In this document: one piece after another, positions 18,326 to 27,120 of the stretch
Numbering within the stretch: the stretch's first letter is position 1
How the letters are laid out: each line of letters begins with the position of its first letter
Assembly: GCA_028824685.1 (NCBI GenBank)
Contig: JAPPCZ010000054.1
Coordinates: 1-53,421, forward strand
DNA from: Candidatus Poribacteria bacterium
GTDB lineage: Bacteria; Poribacteria; WGA-4E; WGA-3G
Direction: 5' to 3'
DNA length: 53,421 nt
The notes under the pieces: generated by a model
Seen by the model: the letters and a program-made list of their open reading frames with translations, nothing else
The model's database searches: none
What the model was told of the DNA's origin: nothing
Program-made: the position numbers and the translations under genes

Positions 18326-19063
18326 GTGAAAATATTGATTTTTAACTCTTACACAACAGGGCAGAAACATAAACTTGATAACCCGCTTAGTGCCGAAGAT
18401 TGCAGTTCAGCTAACCGTCTCAAGTCAAGAATCAAAGAATTGTGCGGTTTCAATGAAGAAGGTTGGCACGATAAAAGTAGAGACTACCGTTTACCTGCTG
18501 AAGAGATGTTTACGGGACCTTTGTATGTTCAATTAAGGGAAGGCTTAAAACAGATCCGGGAACACGAACAATACGGCAAAACAACCATTGATTTATATTT
18601 TCCATGGTATCATTGCCGAGTTGATGGGAAACTGGGTCCGGTAGGGGAAAAAGATATTATTGTGCCTTTTGACACTGCCCCTTTGCACGAACTTGAGGTA
18701 TTAGAATTTGGTGAGAACGGTGTTCCTGAACAAACGGTAGATTTACTTGAGCGTTACGACCTCGTTTTTTCGCTATTGAGACAAGACGATATTGAGTCAT
18801 TGCAACGCGTTTTTGAGGTAGAACGTGCGACAACCCTAATTTTTCTGCTCCCAAAAAGTCAGAGAAAGGCGGTGAATGAGGATTTACCGAATGTCCACGT
18901 TGTAGAAACTGGCAGTGCTTTACAGAAAAGCCTCCGTACCACAAATTGGGCACTAAAAGGCGTTGTGATGAGAAGATTGTGTGAAGCCTCATGTAGTCAA
19001 GGTTTTCAGGTGTTTGAAAAGGTGAAGGATAACCCTCAATCGATTCTTGACATTATCCAATAA
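18326..19063 (+). CDS. YaaA/DUF6884-like protein, function unknown
   Basis: This 245-residue soluble protein starts at GTG with GGGAG upstream, 4 bases after the secF stop, so it is in the secDF operon. EMFTGPLYVQLREGLKQI (about 59-76), a hydrophobic strand with PWYHC, and IVPFDTAPLHEL recall the YaaA/DUF6884 fold, in which a GPLY motif and a following proline-aspartate turn are conserved. The similarity is distant and judged by eye. The C-terminal third has beta/alpha alternation (ATTLIFLLPKSQRK). A link to protein export is suggested only by position. Confidence 0.5.
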   Translation: MKILIFNSYTTGQKHKLDNPLSAEDCSSANRLKSRIKELCGFNEEGWHDKSRDYRLPAEEMFTGPLYVQLREGLKQIREHEQYGKTTIDLYFPWYHCRVDGKLGPVGEKDIIVPFDTAPLHELEVLEFGENGVPEQTVDLLERYDLVFSLLRQDDIESLQRVFEVERATTLIFLLPKSQRKAVNEDLPNVHVVETGSALQKSLRTTNWALKGVVMRRLCEASCSQGFQVFEKVKDNPQSILDIIQ

Positions 19064-19114
19064 GATATAGCAAATTAAAAATAAATATTTCTTTCAGTTA
19101 ATGCGTTTGTCGTC

Positions 19115-19130
19115 GCGCAATTTATTGCGC
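19115..19130. repeat. Intergenic GCGCAAT palindrome
   Basis: GCGCAAT and ATTGCGC flank a two-base loop inside a stretch reading TCGTCGCGCAATTTATTGCG. Related text occurs at 11147-11170, 32051-32074 and 34100-34125, always between genes. Confidence 0.55.
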
Positions 19131-19215
19131 CTCGGACATTCTCTCCTTAATGTGCAATCCAAATCTCATAATGAAATCTTATTTTTAGAAATGATATAAG
19201 AAAGGCTATTAACCT

Positions 19216-21135
19216 ATGACAATAAGAAAAATATTTTGTAAATCATTGTGGATCCAGTTGTTGTTTTTATCCTTTGTGGGCTTGTTTGTCTATAATACTT
19301 TTGCGTATGCAGAAAATGAAGAAGACTGGATGCCTGATCCGGCACTTCGAGAAGCTATCCGAGAAAAACTTAGAATTCCAGCAGATAACCCGTTGACCCT
19401 GGCGTATGTTCAACTACACTTAACAAATCTTATTGCAACAGATAAAGGGATTGTCGATCTTACAGGCTTAGAGCATGCGACCGATTTACAGGTGCTTGCT
19501 CTGCGAAGGAACAAGATCCACGATATATCGCCTTTGTCGGGTCTAATAGGACTTGTTTATTTGACTTTAGGTGAAAATCAGATTACAGACGTATCTCCGC
19601 TTTCGGGGTTAGTCAACCTTGAAGTGCTGGAATTAGAGGTTAACCAAATCACAGATGTTTCGCCCCTTGCGGGTTTAGTAAACCTAAAAAAATTGAATAT
19701 AAGTAATAATCCGATTGCAGACATATTGCCTCTTATGGGGTTAGAAAACCTCGAGGATCTCAGAATAAGGAATCTTGATGGGGATGTTTTTTCCACAATT
19801 CCGATACCGAAGTTAATACAATTCGGATACGATGAAACTTGCGATTTAGAGGGCGTTCCTATTTTGGAGCGGGTTAAGAATCGGGACTATCCTTCCGTAT
19901 TCTCGGCATGGGGTAATATCATCAACTTGTCCAACCTCTCTTGGAGAGAAAAACTCGCATATCATGATTTATTTTTCAGCGGCTTACCTTTTAATTCGAT
20001 GAAGTGGGTGCCAAGCCCTGAAGGGTTAAAAACCTTTGTACATGTTGAATCCGCAAAAGGTGAATGGGAGGAGAGGCTTTCTCTGAATCCAAACATGCTT
20101 ACCATTATTGCGATGAACTATCAGGCAGCGGACCCGGGTGAGTATCCAGACGATTGGCCCTATTGGGTGAGAGATGAATCGGGAGAAAGAATTATCGTTG
20201 ATGGGGATTCAATTCTTATTGACTTCACACATCCAGAAATACAAGACCTTGAAGTCAAACGAGCGATTGCGTTTGCGAAATGCGGACTCTTTGACGGCAT
20301 AATGCTTGATTGGTGGAGAAATGAATGGAGCAGGAGTGGGAACGCTTCCTACTATACTTATGATGTCCACGAAGCGGCGATTACAATGCTGCGGCGGATC
20401 CGTGAGGGCGTAGATAGCGTCAGAGATGACTTTCTTATCATTGCTAACACGAATAAGACTAAGGTTCCGCGTTCAGCACCCTATTTAAATGGGACATTTA
20501 TGGAAACGATAGCTGGCTATGACCATCAGGGACTTACCGAAATTGAGAGCACGCTTCTTTGGGCTGAAAAGAATCTCCAAGAACCGCTAATAAACTGTTT
20601 GCAAGGATGGGGAATAAAAAATGAACCACTTGACAGTCCAAAGAATCAACAACGGATGCGCTTATTTACGACAATGAGTTTAGCCTTCTCGGATGGCTAT
20701 GTTCTATTTTCAGATACCTACCTTAACTTTCATAATCACTACTGGTACGACTTCTGGGATGCCGATCTGGGGCAACCTCTCGGCGGCAATGAAACGAAAG
20801 GCCAGCTTTACGAGAACCAAGAAGGCTTATTCATCCGTGAGTTCACCAACGGCTGGGCGGTCTATAACCGCAGTGGTAAGGAACAAGAAATTAGTCTCCC
20901 GATACAAACTACAGGCGTTGAAAGTGGTCTCACCAGTTTCAAACACATCGTCCCTGATTTAGATGGAGAGATGTTCCTGAAAACTGGGGTAACTGCGGAT
21001 GTCAATGGCGATGGCATTGTTAACATACAAGATTTGGTGATTGTTGCGAATGCTTTGGGCAAAGCGGAACCTGATCTGAACGGTGATGGTGTTGTAAATA
21101 TTCAGGACTTAGTGATAGTTGCGAATGCGTTTTGA
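19216..21135 (+). CDS. Secreted LRR / TIM-barrel glycoside-hydrolase-like / dockerin protein
   Basis: This 639-residue protein has a signal peptide (1-33, cleavage near AYA-EN), then about five 22-residue leucine-rich repeats of internalin type (about 80-185, unit NQITDVSPLSGLVNLEVL). A long alpha/beta domain (about 200-560) resembles the hypothetical glycosyl hydrolase GHL15 group, with FDGIMLDWWRNEW near 361-373 as a likely active-site strand. The C-terminus (593-639) is a dockerin: two calcium loops, DVNGDGIVNIQDL and DLNGDGVVNIQDL, each followed by VIVANA. No cohesin is present in the window. Polysaccharide binding or cleavage at the surface is inferred. Confidence 0.8.
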   Translation: MTIRKIFCKSLWIQLLFLSFVGLFVYNTFAYAENEEDWMPDPALREAIREKLRIPADNPLTLAYVQLHLTNLIATDKGIVDLTGLEHATDLQVLALRRNKIHDISPLSGLIGLVYLTLGENQITDVSPLSGLVNLEVLELEVNQITDVSPLAGLVNLKKLNISNNPIADILPLMGLENLEDLRIRNLDGDVFSTIPIPKLIQFGYDETCDLEGVPILERVKNRDYPSVFSAWGNIINLSNLSWREKLAYHDLFFSGLPFNSMKWVPSPEGLKTFVHVESAKGEWEERLSLNPNMLTIIAMNYQAADPGEYPDDWPYWVRDESGERIIVDGDSILIDFTHPEIQDLEVKRAIAFAKCGLFDGIMLDWWRNEWSRSGNASYYTYDVHEAAITMLRRIREGVDSVRDDFLIIANTNKTKVPRSAPYLNGTFMETIAGYDHQGLTEIESTLLWAEKNLQEPLINCLQGWGIKNEPLDSPKNQQRMRLFTTMSLAFSDGYVLFSDTYLNFHNHYWYDFWDADLGQPLGGNETKGQLYENQEGLFIREFTNGWAVYNRSGKEQEISLPIQTTGVESGLTSFKHIVPDLDGEMFLKTGVTADVNGDGIVNIQDLVIVANALGKAEPDLNGDGVVNIQDLVIVANAF

Positions 21136-21252
21136 GTGCAAAGTTTGTTCATAAGTAATCAAAGTTTCGGTTCATAGAAGTCACGTGATAGAAATTTTGC
21201 TGTAGCAACTTGCGGTCATAATTAGACAAAACCTACCTCAAGAGAGACGAAA

Positions 21253-22617
21253 ATGAATCTTCCAACACCCCTTACCGATCCGAATGCATTCCCCATTATC
21301 GGTGAATCCGAGCAGATGCAGGAAGTCTGGCATCAAGTCGCGCAGGTTGCGCCAACAAATGCGACTGTCCTCATCACAGGTGAAACAGGTGTTGGAAAAG
21401 AAGTTGTAGCGCAAACTATCCATGAAAATAGTTCTCGTAAAAACCGACTCTTCAAGGCAGTCAACTGCGGCGTGCTTTACCAAGACCTTCTGCAAAGCGA
21501 ACTCTTTGGACATGAAAAAGGGGCTTTCACAGGTGCTACCAGCCAACGGCGCGGTGTGTTTGAACTCGCAGATGGTGGCACACTCTTCCTTGATGAGATA
21601 GGCGAAATGTCTGCCGAAGTACAAGTAAAATTTTTGCGCGTGTTAGAAACACAAGAATTTACACGACTCGGTGGCGAGAAAAACGTAAAAGTAGATGTCC
21701 GAGTCATCGCCGCAACAAATGTTGACCTTGAAACATCGGTTAAGAAAAAAGATTTTAGGCAAGACCTCTACTACCGACTGAATCTCTTCCGTATCCAGAT
21801 TCCACCTCTACGTGACAGACGCGAAGACATTCAACCTTTTGTAGATGCGTTCATCTCTGAATTAAGCACAAAACATAATAAAAGCATTGTCGGCATAAAG
21901 CCTGATGCACTCAACTATCTCGAAAATGCAGACTGGCCCGGTAATATCCGCCAACTCAAAAATGCCGTTGAGACTGCTATCATTGTTGCCACGTCCGAGG
22001 AACTTGAACGAAAAGATTTCCCCACAGATTCAGAATTTGGACATCCCAAATTTCCCGTTCAAATTATTGATGAACCGGGAACATCAATACAAGTTGTGAA
22101 TCCAGACCCCGGAACGATAGCAACAGAAAATGTAACCATTTATAAGACTATCCTTGGACTTATCCTCTCAGCAGTTCGTCTGCTTGAACCGACAGCCGCT
22201 TATAATGACGAGATACCACCCCTAATTCCCGATGATGACACAAGTTGGCTACAGATAACAGATACTGAGGACCCTGCAGCAGTCCTACGAAAAACGCTTG
22301 AGGTGCTTTCTACCATTGCAACGGCACTTGAGCAACGCACTGACGAAGGACTTATACCGTTGCCTATTATTCCTAATAACGAACGTTCTAATGTGATACA
22401 CGGAACAAATCAAGATGAGGAAGATGCTATCGGCAAGGTCGGCATGACGATGACGCAAATTGAAAAGGAAGCTATCCATAAAACACTTGCAGAAACAGGT
22501 GGGAATAAGACAGAAGCAGCAAAAATTTTGGATATCGGCGTGCGAACACTACACCGAAAATTAGACGCGTATAAACAGAAAGATGGCGAGACACAAGATA
22601 CACTGAATCAGGAATAG
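21253..22617 (+). CDS. Sigma-54-dependent transcriptional activator without a receiver domain
   Basis: This 454-residue bacterial enhancer-binding protein begins directly with the AAA+ domain. Walker A is GETGVGKE (43-50), the sigma-54 contact loop is an intact GAFTGA (90-95), Walker B is LFLDEIGE (111-118), and WPGNIRQLK follows. A linker of about 150 residues separates the ATPase from the C-terminal Fis-type helix-turn-helix (about 412-436, NKTEAAKILDIGVRTLHRKL). With no N-terminal sensor domain, regulation must come through the linker, a partner or expression level. It follows the LRR/dockerin gene by 117 bases. Targets unknown. Confidence 0.9.
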   Translation: MNLPTPLTDPNAFPIIGESEQMQEVWHQVAQVAPTNATVLITGETGVGKEVVAQTIHENSSRKNRLFKAVNCGVLYQDLLQSELFGHEKGAFTGATSQRRGVFELADGGTLFLDEIGEMSAEVQVKFLRVLETQEFTRLGGEKNVKVDVRVIAATNVDLETSVKKKDFRQDLYYRLNLFRIQIPPLRDRREDIQPFVDAFISELSTKHNKSIVGIKPDALNYLENADWPGNIRQLKNAVETAIIVATSEELERKDFPTDSEFGHPKFPVQIIDEPGTSIQVVNPDPGTIATENVTIYKTILGLILSAVRLLEPTAAYNDEIPPLIPDDDTSWLQITDTEDPAAVLRKTLEVLSTIATALEQRTDEGLIPLPIIPNNERSNVIHGTNQDEEDAIGKVGMTMTQIEKEAIHKTLAETGGNKTEAAKILDIGVRTLHRKLDAYKQKDGETQDTLNQE

Positions 22618-22635
22618 CGGCGTAATGTTCTAACA

Positions 22636-23226
22636 TCACACAAATAGGTCCCGCACTTGACATTGAAATCCTTCAATCACATCACCACCGTCAAGGATAT
22701 CATTGCCACGCAGAACGGTAATATCTTCAGGGGATCGATACACTTCTACAATTTCGCGACGAGGATTCACAACCCACACCATCTCACAACCTGCAATTAA
22801 CCATTCATCCACTTTTTCGTCAACCTCAGTGTCCGCGTCGCTTGGATAGATAACTTCAACAGCAAGATCAGGAGCACCTTCCCAATAACCTTTTGGAATA
22901 CCTTGTTCATCAATTGCAGCTTGGCAAACAAATGCAGCGTCGGGGGCACGCACGGTATCGGGGTTTTGAGAAATCTTAAATCCTGTTCCAGCACTGCAAA
23001 CATAACCTAATTGATGCTTTTTAATGTGTTTGTTAAGATTGCTACCGATTTTAGACGAAAGGATACCATGCTCAAATCCTGCCAGTGGCATTCTACGTAT
23101 TACTCCTTTCACTAATTCATACCGATAACCGTCATCAGCTTGTTTCCATAGGTCTTCAGCAGTCAGAAGTGTCCGTTGCGCGGATGGTAATTCCGATTTG
23201 GCTTGATTATGTTCTTTATCTTTCAT
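22636..23226 (-). CDS. Uma2-family (DUF820) PD-(D/E)XK endonuclease-like protein
   Basis: This 196-residue protein has the Uma2 pattern: YELVKGVIRRMP, then HGILSSKIGSNL, VRAPDAAFV, APDLAVEVIYPSD, and a conserved helix with Lys (DEKVDEWLIAGCEMVWVVNP). Asp, Glu and Lys in the last three motifs form the nuclease-like core. The cellular role of this very common family is not established. GAGGGAA before the ATG at 23226 sets the start, although the frame is open further upstream into the neighbour. It lies 13 bases after a small gene and is probably co-translated with it. Confidence 0.85.
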   Translation of the reverse strand: MKDKEHNQAKSELPSAQRTLLTAEDLWKQADDGYRYELVKGVIRRMPLAGFEHGILSSKIGSNLNKHIKKHQLGYVCSAGTGFKISQNPDTVRAPDAAFVCQAAIDEQGIPKGYWEGAPDLAVEVIYPSDADTEVDEKVDEWLIAGCEMVWVVNPRREIVEVYRSPEDITVLRGNDILDGGDVIEGFQCQVRDLFV

Positions 23227-23239
23227 TTTATTCCCTCGT

Positions 23240-23476
23240 TTAATCTGATGGGAGTTCAACAATTTCAAGAACTCTTTGAAGTCGAGCGGTAGTTGGATCG
23301 TAGCCATAGTTGATCTGCCGCATCAATTCAAGTGCTTCCAAACGTTCCTGTGGTGTTTTGGAACGCCAATATTCCTTGTCTCCAGATTTTTCAAAAAGTG
23401 TTGTGACAGAAAATGCGGTCTTGTCCATTTTATAGGGATTTCGCTCCGGTAGATTTGAAGTATCTTTTGCTTTCAT
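23240..23476 (-). CDS. Small conserved protein upstream of the Uma2 gene
   Basis: This 78-residue protein contains MDKTAFSVTTLFEKSGDKEY and ERLEALELMRQINYGYDP, a pattern I recall from small proteins that are often encoded beside nucleotidyltransferase or nuclease genes. Its fold and role are not known to me. AGAGG lies well before ATG at 23476; an internal ATG at 23428 (MDKTAF) is an alternative start. It is the first gene of a pair with the Uma2 protein, which could mean an antitoxin-like or accessory function; that is inference. Confidence 0.6.
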   Translation of the reverse strand: MKAKDTSNLPERNPYKMDKTAFSVTTLFEKSGDKEYWRSKTPQERLEALELMRQINYGYDPTTARLQRVLEIVELPSD

Positions 23477-23484
23477 CGTAGTGT

Positions 23485-23613
23485 ATTATACCTCTTATGG
23501 TAGATTTTAGAATTAATTAGACATTACGCGTTTGTAGGAGTGAACTCCGATTCCCGACTACGAGTGACTTTGGTCGCGATTCGGAGATCGCTCCTACAGG
23601 TGAGGTGTATAAT
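23485..23613. repeat. MITE-like element with hairpin core
   Basis: The ends ATTATACCTCTTA and, on the other strand, ATTATACACCTCA are inverted. The interior (23533-23598) is a long imperfect hairpin that begins TGTAGGAG and ends CTCCTACA. It has no open frame. The ends and TGTAGGAG core resemble the element at 25921-26070. Confidence 0.45.
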
Positions 23614-23679
23614 TATTTCAATAATTCACCATATATTCGAAACTATATCACTGAAGCGCAACAAACGTTCAGTGAAAAA

Positions 23680-24693
23680 TCAGTTTGTCTCTGGCGGTTC
23701 TACCTTTTCCAATAACTGTGAGATAATATCTAAACTGCTAATCCCATCCGCTTCAGCATTAAAGTTGGTCAAGATTCGGTGTCGTAAGACCGGTTTTGCC
23801 ACTGCTCTGACATCCTCATAACTCACATGATAACGTCCGTGCATAATAGAGCGTGCCTTTGCTCCCAAGACAAGATATTGCGATGCGCGTGGTCCTGCGC
23901 CCCAATTCACCCAATTCTTAATAAAATCAGGAGCGTCAGGATGTGTCGGGCGCGTGTTAAGACTCAATTCAACCGCATAATCCACCATCGCCTCAGCAAT
24001 TGGCACTTTCCGCACAATCTGTTGTAATCTTAACACCTCCTCACCTGTGATAACCGGTTCTATATTGGGTTCATAGGCAGAGGTCGTTGTCATAACAATC
24101 TCTTTTTCCTCAGATTTCTCTGGGTAATCGATGTAGATATTGAACATAAAGCGGTCAAGTTGTGCTTCAGGCAGTGGATAGGTGCCTTCCTGCTCAATCG
24201 GGTTTTGTGTGGCTAACACGAAAAAGGGAAGTTCCAGTGCATAAGTATTACCACCTGCTGTCACCTTATATTCCTGCATCGCTTGTAAGAGTGCCGCTTG
24301 TGTTTTCGGTGGTGTGCGGTTAATTTCATCTGCAAGCACGATATTAGCAAAAACCGGTCCCTTAATAAAACGAAAAGCACGTTTACCGGTATTTACTTCT
24401 TCTTCAATAATATCCGTCCCAATAATGTCCGAAGGCATCAGGTCTGGTGTGAATTGAATACGGTTGAAAGGAAGTTCAAGAATTTGTGCAAAGGTGCTGA
24501 TAAGCAACGTCTTCGCTAACCCCGGCACTCCTACAAGGAGGCAGTGTCCTTGTGAAAAGAGAGCGATGAGAAGTTGATCAATCACATCGCTTTGCCCGAC
24601 AATTCGTTTTTTCAACTCGGCCAAAATTTTTTCACGAGCGGTTTTTAAAAACTCAGCAGCTTCCAAATCAGTTTCAATATGTGCAGTTTCCAT
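23680..24693 (-). CDS. MoxR-family AAA+ ATPase
   Basis: This 337-residue ATPase has Walker A VGVPGLAKT (54-62), Walker B with ADEINRTPPKTQAALLQAMQ, sensor 1 ATQNP and the MoxR-typical EGTYPLPEAQLDRFMF. MoxR proteins act as chaperones that help assemble or activate protein complexes, usually with VWA-domain and DUF58 partners encoded next door. Here no such partner follows within the window, since the next gene on this strand is Uma2, so the gene is an orphan. AGAAGGAAAA precedes ATG. Confidence 0.92.
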   Translation of the reverse strand: METAHIETDLEAAEFLKTAREKILAELKKRIVGQSDVIDQLLIALFSQGHCLLVGVPGLAKTLLISTFAQILELPFNRIQFTPDLMPSDIIGTDIIEEEVNTGKRAFRFIKGPVFANIVLADEINRTPPKTQAALLQAMQEYKVTAGGNTYALELPFFVLATQNPIEQEGTYPLPEAQLDRFMFNIYIDYPEKSEEKEIVMTTTSAYEPNIEPVITGEEVLRLQQIVRKVPIAEAMVDYAVELSLNTRPTHPDAPDFIKNWVNWGAGPRASQYLVLGAKARSIMHGRYHVSYEDVRAVAKPVLRHRILTNFNAEADGISSLDIISQLLEKVEPPETN

Positions 24694-24814
24694 GAATTTT
24701 CCTTCTATAGTAGTATATTGGAGATTTCTCTTTTATGTGGGATTGTAATAGAAAACGGCACACAAAGTGTACCGAATAATTAGTTGGTAGCGGTGAAGGC
24801 TGTAATCCATTCAA

Positions 24815-25867
24815 TTATTCTGCCCGCCATACTTGAAGCCCATCAAAATCGAAGTTGAAGTCAATGATCCGAGTCCCTGCTTCTTCAAGTTTCTGCCGAA
24901 CATTATGTTCTCGTGTTGGCTGACAGTAGAAGAGGAGACAACCACCACCTCCAGCACCACACGCTTTTCCGCCGATAGCTCCATGTTCATTTGCTATATT
25001 AAATAGCTTTTCTATCTGTTCATTTGTTACAGATGAGTGTAGTTTTTTTTGATTCTCCCAATTTTCAGTTAAAAGTTCACCGAAATCTGTTAAACGTCCT
25101 CGAATTAGCGCAGTTTTTGTGGCTTCTGCAATTGATTTTAAGTTTTCTAAAGCTTTCCTAACACCCGGTTCCCCGCTTTTATACGCGTGTGTAACGTTCT
25201 GATGAATATTGCCAGAAAGTCGAGGTTTTCCTGTATAACAGATCACAAGATTCTTTTCTAACTCATAACGGATGTGCGGCGGCAGTCTCAAAGGTGATGT
25301 TTTTACCTCTTCTCCCTGAAATTCCATAAAACTGATACCACCGACAGCACTTGCATAATGGTCCTGCTTGCCACCAAGGATACCAAGTTCATGGCGTTCA
25401 ATACCGCTGGCGAATTCTGCATATTGATACGGAAGATACGTTACATCTTTAAGTGCTCCGAGCACGCCGATTAATGTGACTCCCATAGCTGCTGAAGTGC
25501 CAAGACCACATCCTGGAGGTGCGTTTGACTGTGTAATTAGATCGAAACTGCCGATTTGGATTGACATCTGACGGACAGCTGCTTTTACGAGATCGATATT
25601 CCCATCATATTCAAGTTGCCGCACATCTTCAGCTTCAACAAACGTATCAAAATCAGCAGAATAAATGCGAATCCTTTTGTCCAAGACTCGTTGTAATTCA
25701 ACGGAATCGGGGAACTGCGTTTGGCTATCACAAACAAGTGTTGCATACGCGTAACGATTAATCGCTCCGTTGACAACAAACCCTTTGGATTCTTCTGTGA
25801 AAAGAGCAACATCGCTCCAACCACCAGCAAAATCAATGCGGACAGGTGCTCTGCTCCTGATTAACAT
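24815..25867 (-). CDS. GHMP family sugar kinase
   Basis: This 350-residue kinase starts with RAPVRIDFAGGWSD, the GHMP N-terminal sugar-binding motif. It has the ATP-binding loop PPGCGLGTSAAMG at about 117-129 and the C-terminal motif GGKACGAGGGGCLLFY. The length and motifs fit the D-glycero-D-manno-heptose 7-phosphate kinase or L-fucokinase-like branch, which act in heptose or deoxysugar nucleotide synthesis. No other heptose genes lie nearby, so the substrate is open. AGGAGAACCGAG directly precedes ATG. Single-gene unit upstream of moxR. Confidence 0.85.
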   Translation of the reverse strand: MLIRSRAPVRIDFAGGWSDVALFTEESKGFVVNGAINRYAYATLVCDSQTQFPDSVELQRVLDKRIRIYSADFDTFVEAEDVRQLEYDGNIDLVKAAVRQMSIQIGSFDLITQSNAPPGCGLGTSAAMGVTLIGVLGALKDVTYLPYQYAEFASGIERHELGILGGKQDHYASAVGGISFMEFQGEEVKTSPLRLPPHIRYELEKNLVICYTGKPRLSGNIHQNVTHAYKSGEPGVRKALENLKSIAEATKTALIRGRLTDFGELLTENWENQKKLHSSVTNEQIEKLFNIANEHGAIGGKACGAGGGGCLLFYCQPTREHNVRQKLEEAGTRIIDFNFDFDGLQVWRAE

Positions 25868-25920
25868 CTCGGTTCTCCTGAAATTGACTCTTTACCATCC
25901 ACATGTTCCGACTCCAAGAC

Positions 25921-26070
25921 ATTATACCATTTCTAAATAATGATAGGACATTATTTCATAAATCGGTTTTAAGAATGCAACACCCTCTTCTGTAGGAGCG
26001 ACCTCCTGGTCGCTCCTACAAAGAAACTCAAAAATCGGAATGATACTTTGTCAATTAGAAACGGTATTAC
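25921..26070. repeat. MITE-like element with terminal inverted repeats and a perfect hairpin core
   Basis: The ends ATTATACCATTTCTAA and, on the opposite strand, GTAATACCGTTTCTAA match at 13 of 16 positions. In the interior, TGTAGGAGCGACC (25991-26003) pairs perfectly with 26008-26020 around a TCCT loop. It is 150 bp, non-coding, and shares ends with 34054-34173 and 53327. Confidence 0.6.
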
Positions 26071-26242
26071 TTAACACTCATTACAGAAAAATGGAGTCGC
26101 ATACCACCTATAATGATAGCATAGTGTTAGACAATTTTCAATTAATTTTTCTGGTGAATTCAAGGATTTAAAAACCGGAGGAATTCTATTGCGGACGAAT
26201 AAAACAAGAGGTTTGTGAAGTGATTATATTAGACAAACAAAG

Positions 26243-26293
26243 AAAAAGTCGTAAAATACATCATTCAAAGTGAGATGTATTCCACGACTTTTT
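26243..26293 (-). terminator. Intrinsic terminator of the HU gene
   Basis: AAAAAGTCGT pairs with ACGACTTTTT around an inner stem of ATACATC/GATGTAT. On the minus strand it is followed by a T-run, and it lies 20 bases after the HU stop. Confidence 0.8.
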
Positions 26294-26313
26294 CTAATGT
26301 TGAGTTACTGCGT

Positions 26314-26598
26314 TTAGGAGACAGCGTCTCTGAGTTTCTTACCAGCTTTGAATGCAGGAACCTTTTTCTTTGGAATCTTAATCGGATCGCCGGTTTGTGG
26401 GTTGCGCCCCTCTCGGGCAGCGCGGGTTCTAACTTCAAACGTTCCAAAACCGATGAGTCCAATTGAATTGCCTTTTTTCAGGGAATCTTGAACGGTCTTT
26501 GTGAACGCCTCAACGGCGGCAGCTGCATCTTTTTTCGTGAGACCTGTTTCTTTTACGACGCTATTGATGATGTCGTCCTTCATTAATTTCTTCGCCAT
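26314..26598 (-). CDS. hup: HU family DNA-binding protein
   Basis: This 94-residue histone-like protein binds and bends DNA in the nucleoid as a dimer. The HU signature [25 protein letters not shown] stretch lies at about 50-70, with the DNA-intercalating proline of the beta arm in RNPQTG. The C-terminal [15 protein letters not shown] is typical. AAGGAAG precedes ATG. It is a single gene with its own terminator and a long AT-rich upstream region, as expected for a highly expressed nucleoid protein. Confidence 0.95.
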   Translation of the reverse strand: MAKKLMKDDIINSVVKETGLTKKDAAAAVEAFTKTVQDSLKKGNSIGLIGFGTFEVRTRAAREGRNPQTGDPIKIPKKKVPAFKAGKKLRDAVS

Positions 26599-27120
26599 GA
26601 TTCAACTTCCTTTTAAAAAATAAAATTTATTCAGCCAACAAAACTCACACTCCAGATTTGGAATCAAATGAATGAGGAGTTTACGCGTCGGACTGAAAGT
26701 TAAATTTGATAGAAACTAATCACTATACGGTTAACTGAACACACATATATATATATATGTCAAGAAAAACTTAACGTAATATAGATTCTACATTAGTATG
26801 ATACTACATAATTCAAGCGTTGTCAAGGCAAACCTGAATTTTTCCAAACCGTTAACTTTCAGAATTCAGCGTTCAAAAACGTCAGAATCCTATTTATCTA
26901 TTGCTATAAACGTTAGTTTTGTAAAAATGGTTACTATTGATTCATCTTTAACGTAGTGTACATCTATAAAATAGCAATTAATATGTTGAAATTTTTATCC
27001 TAAATATCAATATTTTACTGACAATTACAAAACCTATATCCGATTTAAAACAAGTTTGCTTAAGTCCCGAATTTGTGGTAACATAATATAATAAAAGGTT
27101 TACTTTGAGGTAAAAATAAA
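26599..27120. other. AT-rich divergent regulatory region between hup and asd
   Basis: This 522-base gene-free stretch contains an 18-base alternating AT palindrome at 26743-26760 (ACATATATATATATATGT) directly followed by CAAG. A possible asd promoter lies near its right end (TTGCTT at 27056, TAACAT at 27079, 17 bases apart). No open frame or RNA gene is visible. Confidence 0.5.
27056..27084 (+). promoter_or_regulatory. Possible promoter of the asd operon
   Basis: TTGCTT and TAACAT stand 17 bases apart, about 37 bases before the asd ATG. A second TATAAT at 27087 lacks a matching -35, so the exact promoter is uncertain. Confidence 0.35.

Larger units (their letters stand above)
25868..26313. 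other. Gene-free region with a MITE-like element and the HU terminator
   Basis: This 446-base stretch holds the repeat element at 25921-26070, an unremarkable AT-rich spacer and the terminator hairpin at 26243-26293. No open frame was found that I would support. Confidence 0.6.

Noticed and set aside
19570..19740. CRISPR-like regular repeats
   Set aside because: The periodicity is 66 bp and comes from the 22-residue leucine-rich repeats inside a coding frame.
20992..21132. Cellulosome from the dockerin
   Set aside because: No cohesin or scaffoldin is present, and lone dockerins are common in non-cellulosomal bacteria.
23540..23821. 93-codon plus-strand frame
   Set aside because: It runs through the MITE-like hairpin and into the antisense of moxR.
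26743..26763. HU promoter with TTGACA at the AT palindrome on the minus strand
   Set aside because: No acceptable -10 lies 16-18 bases from it.
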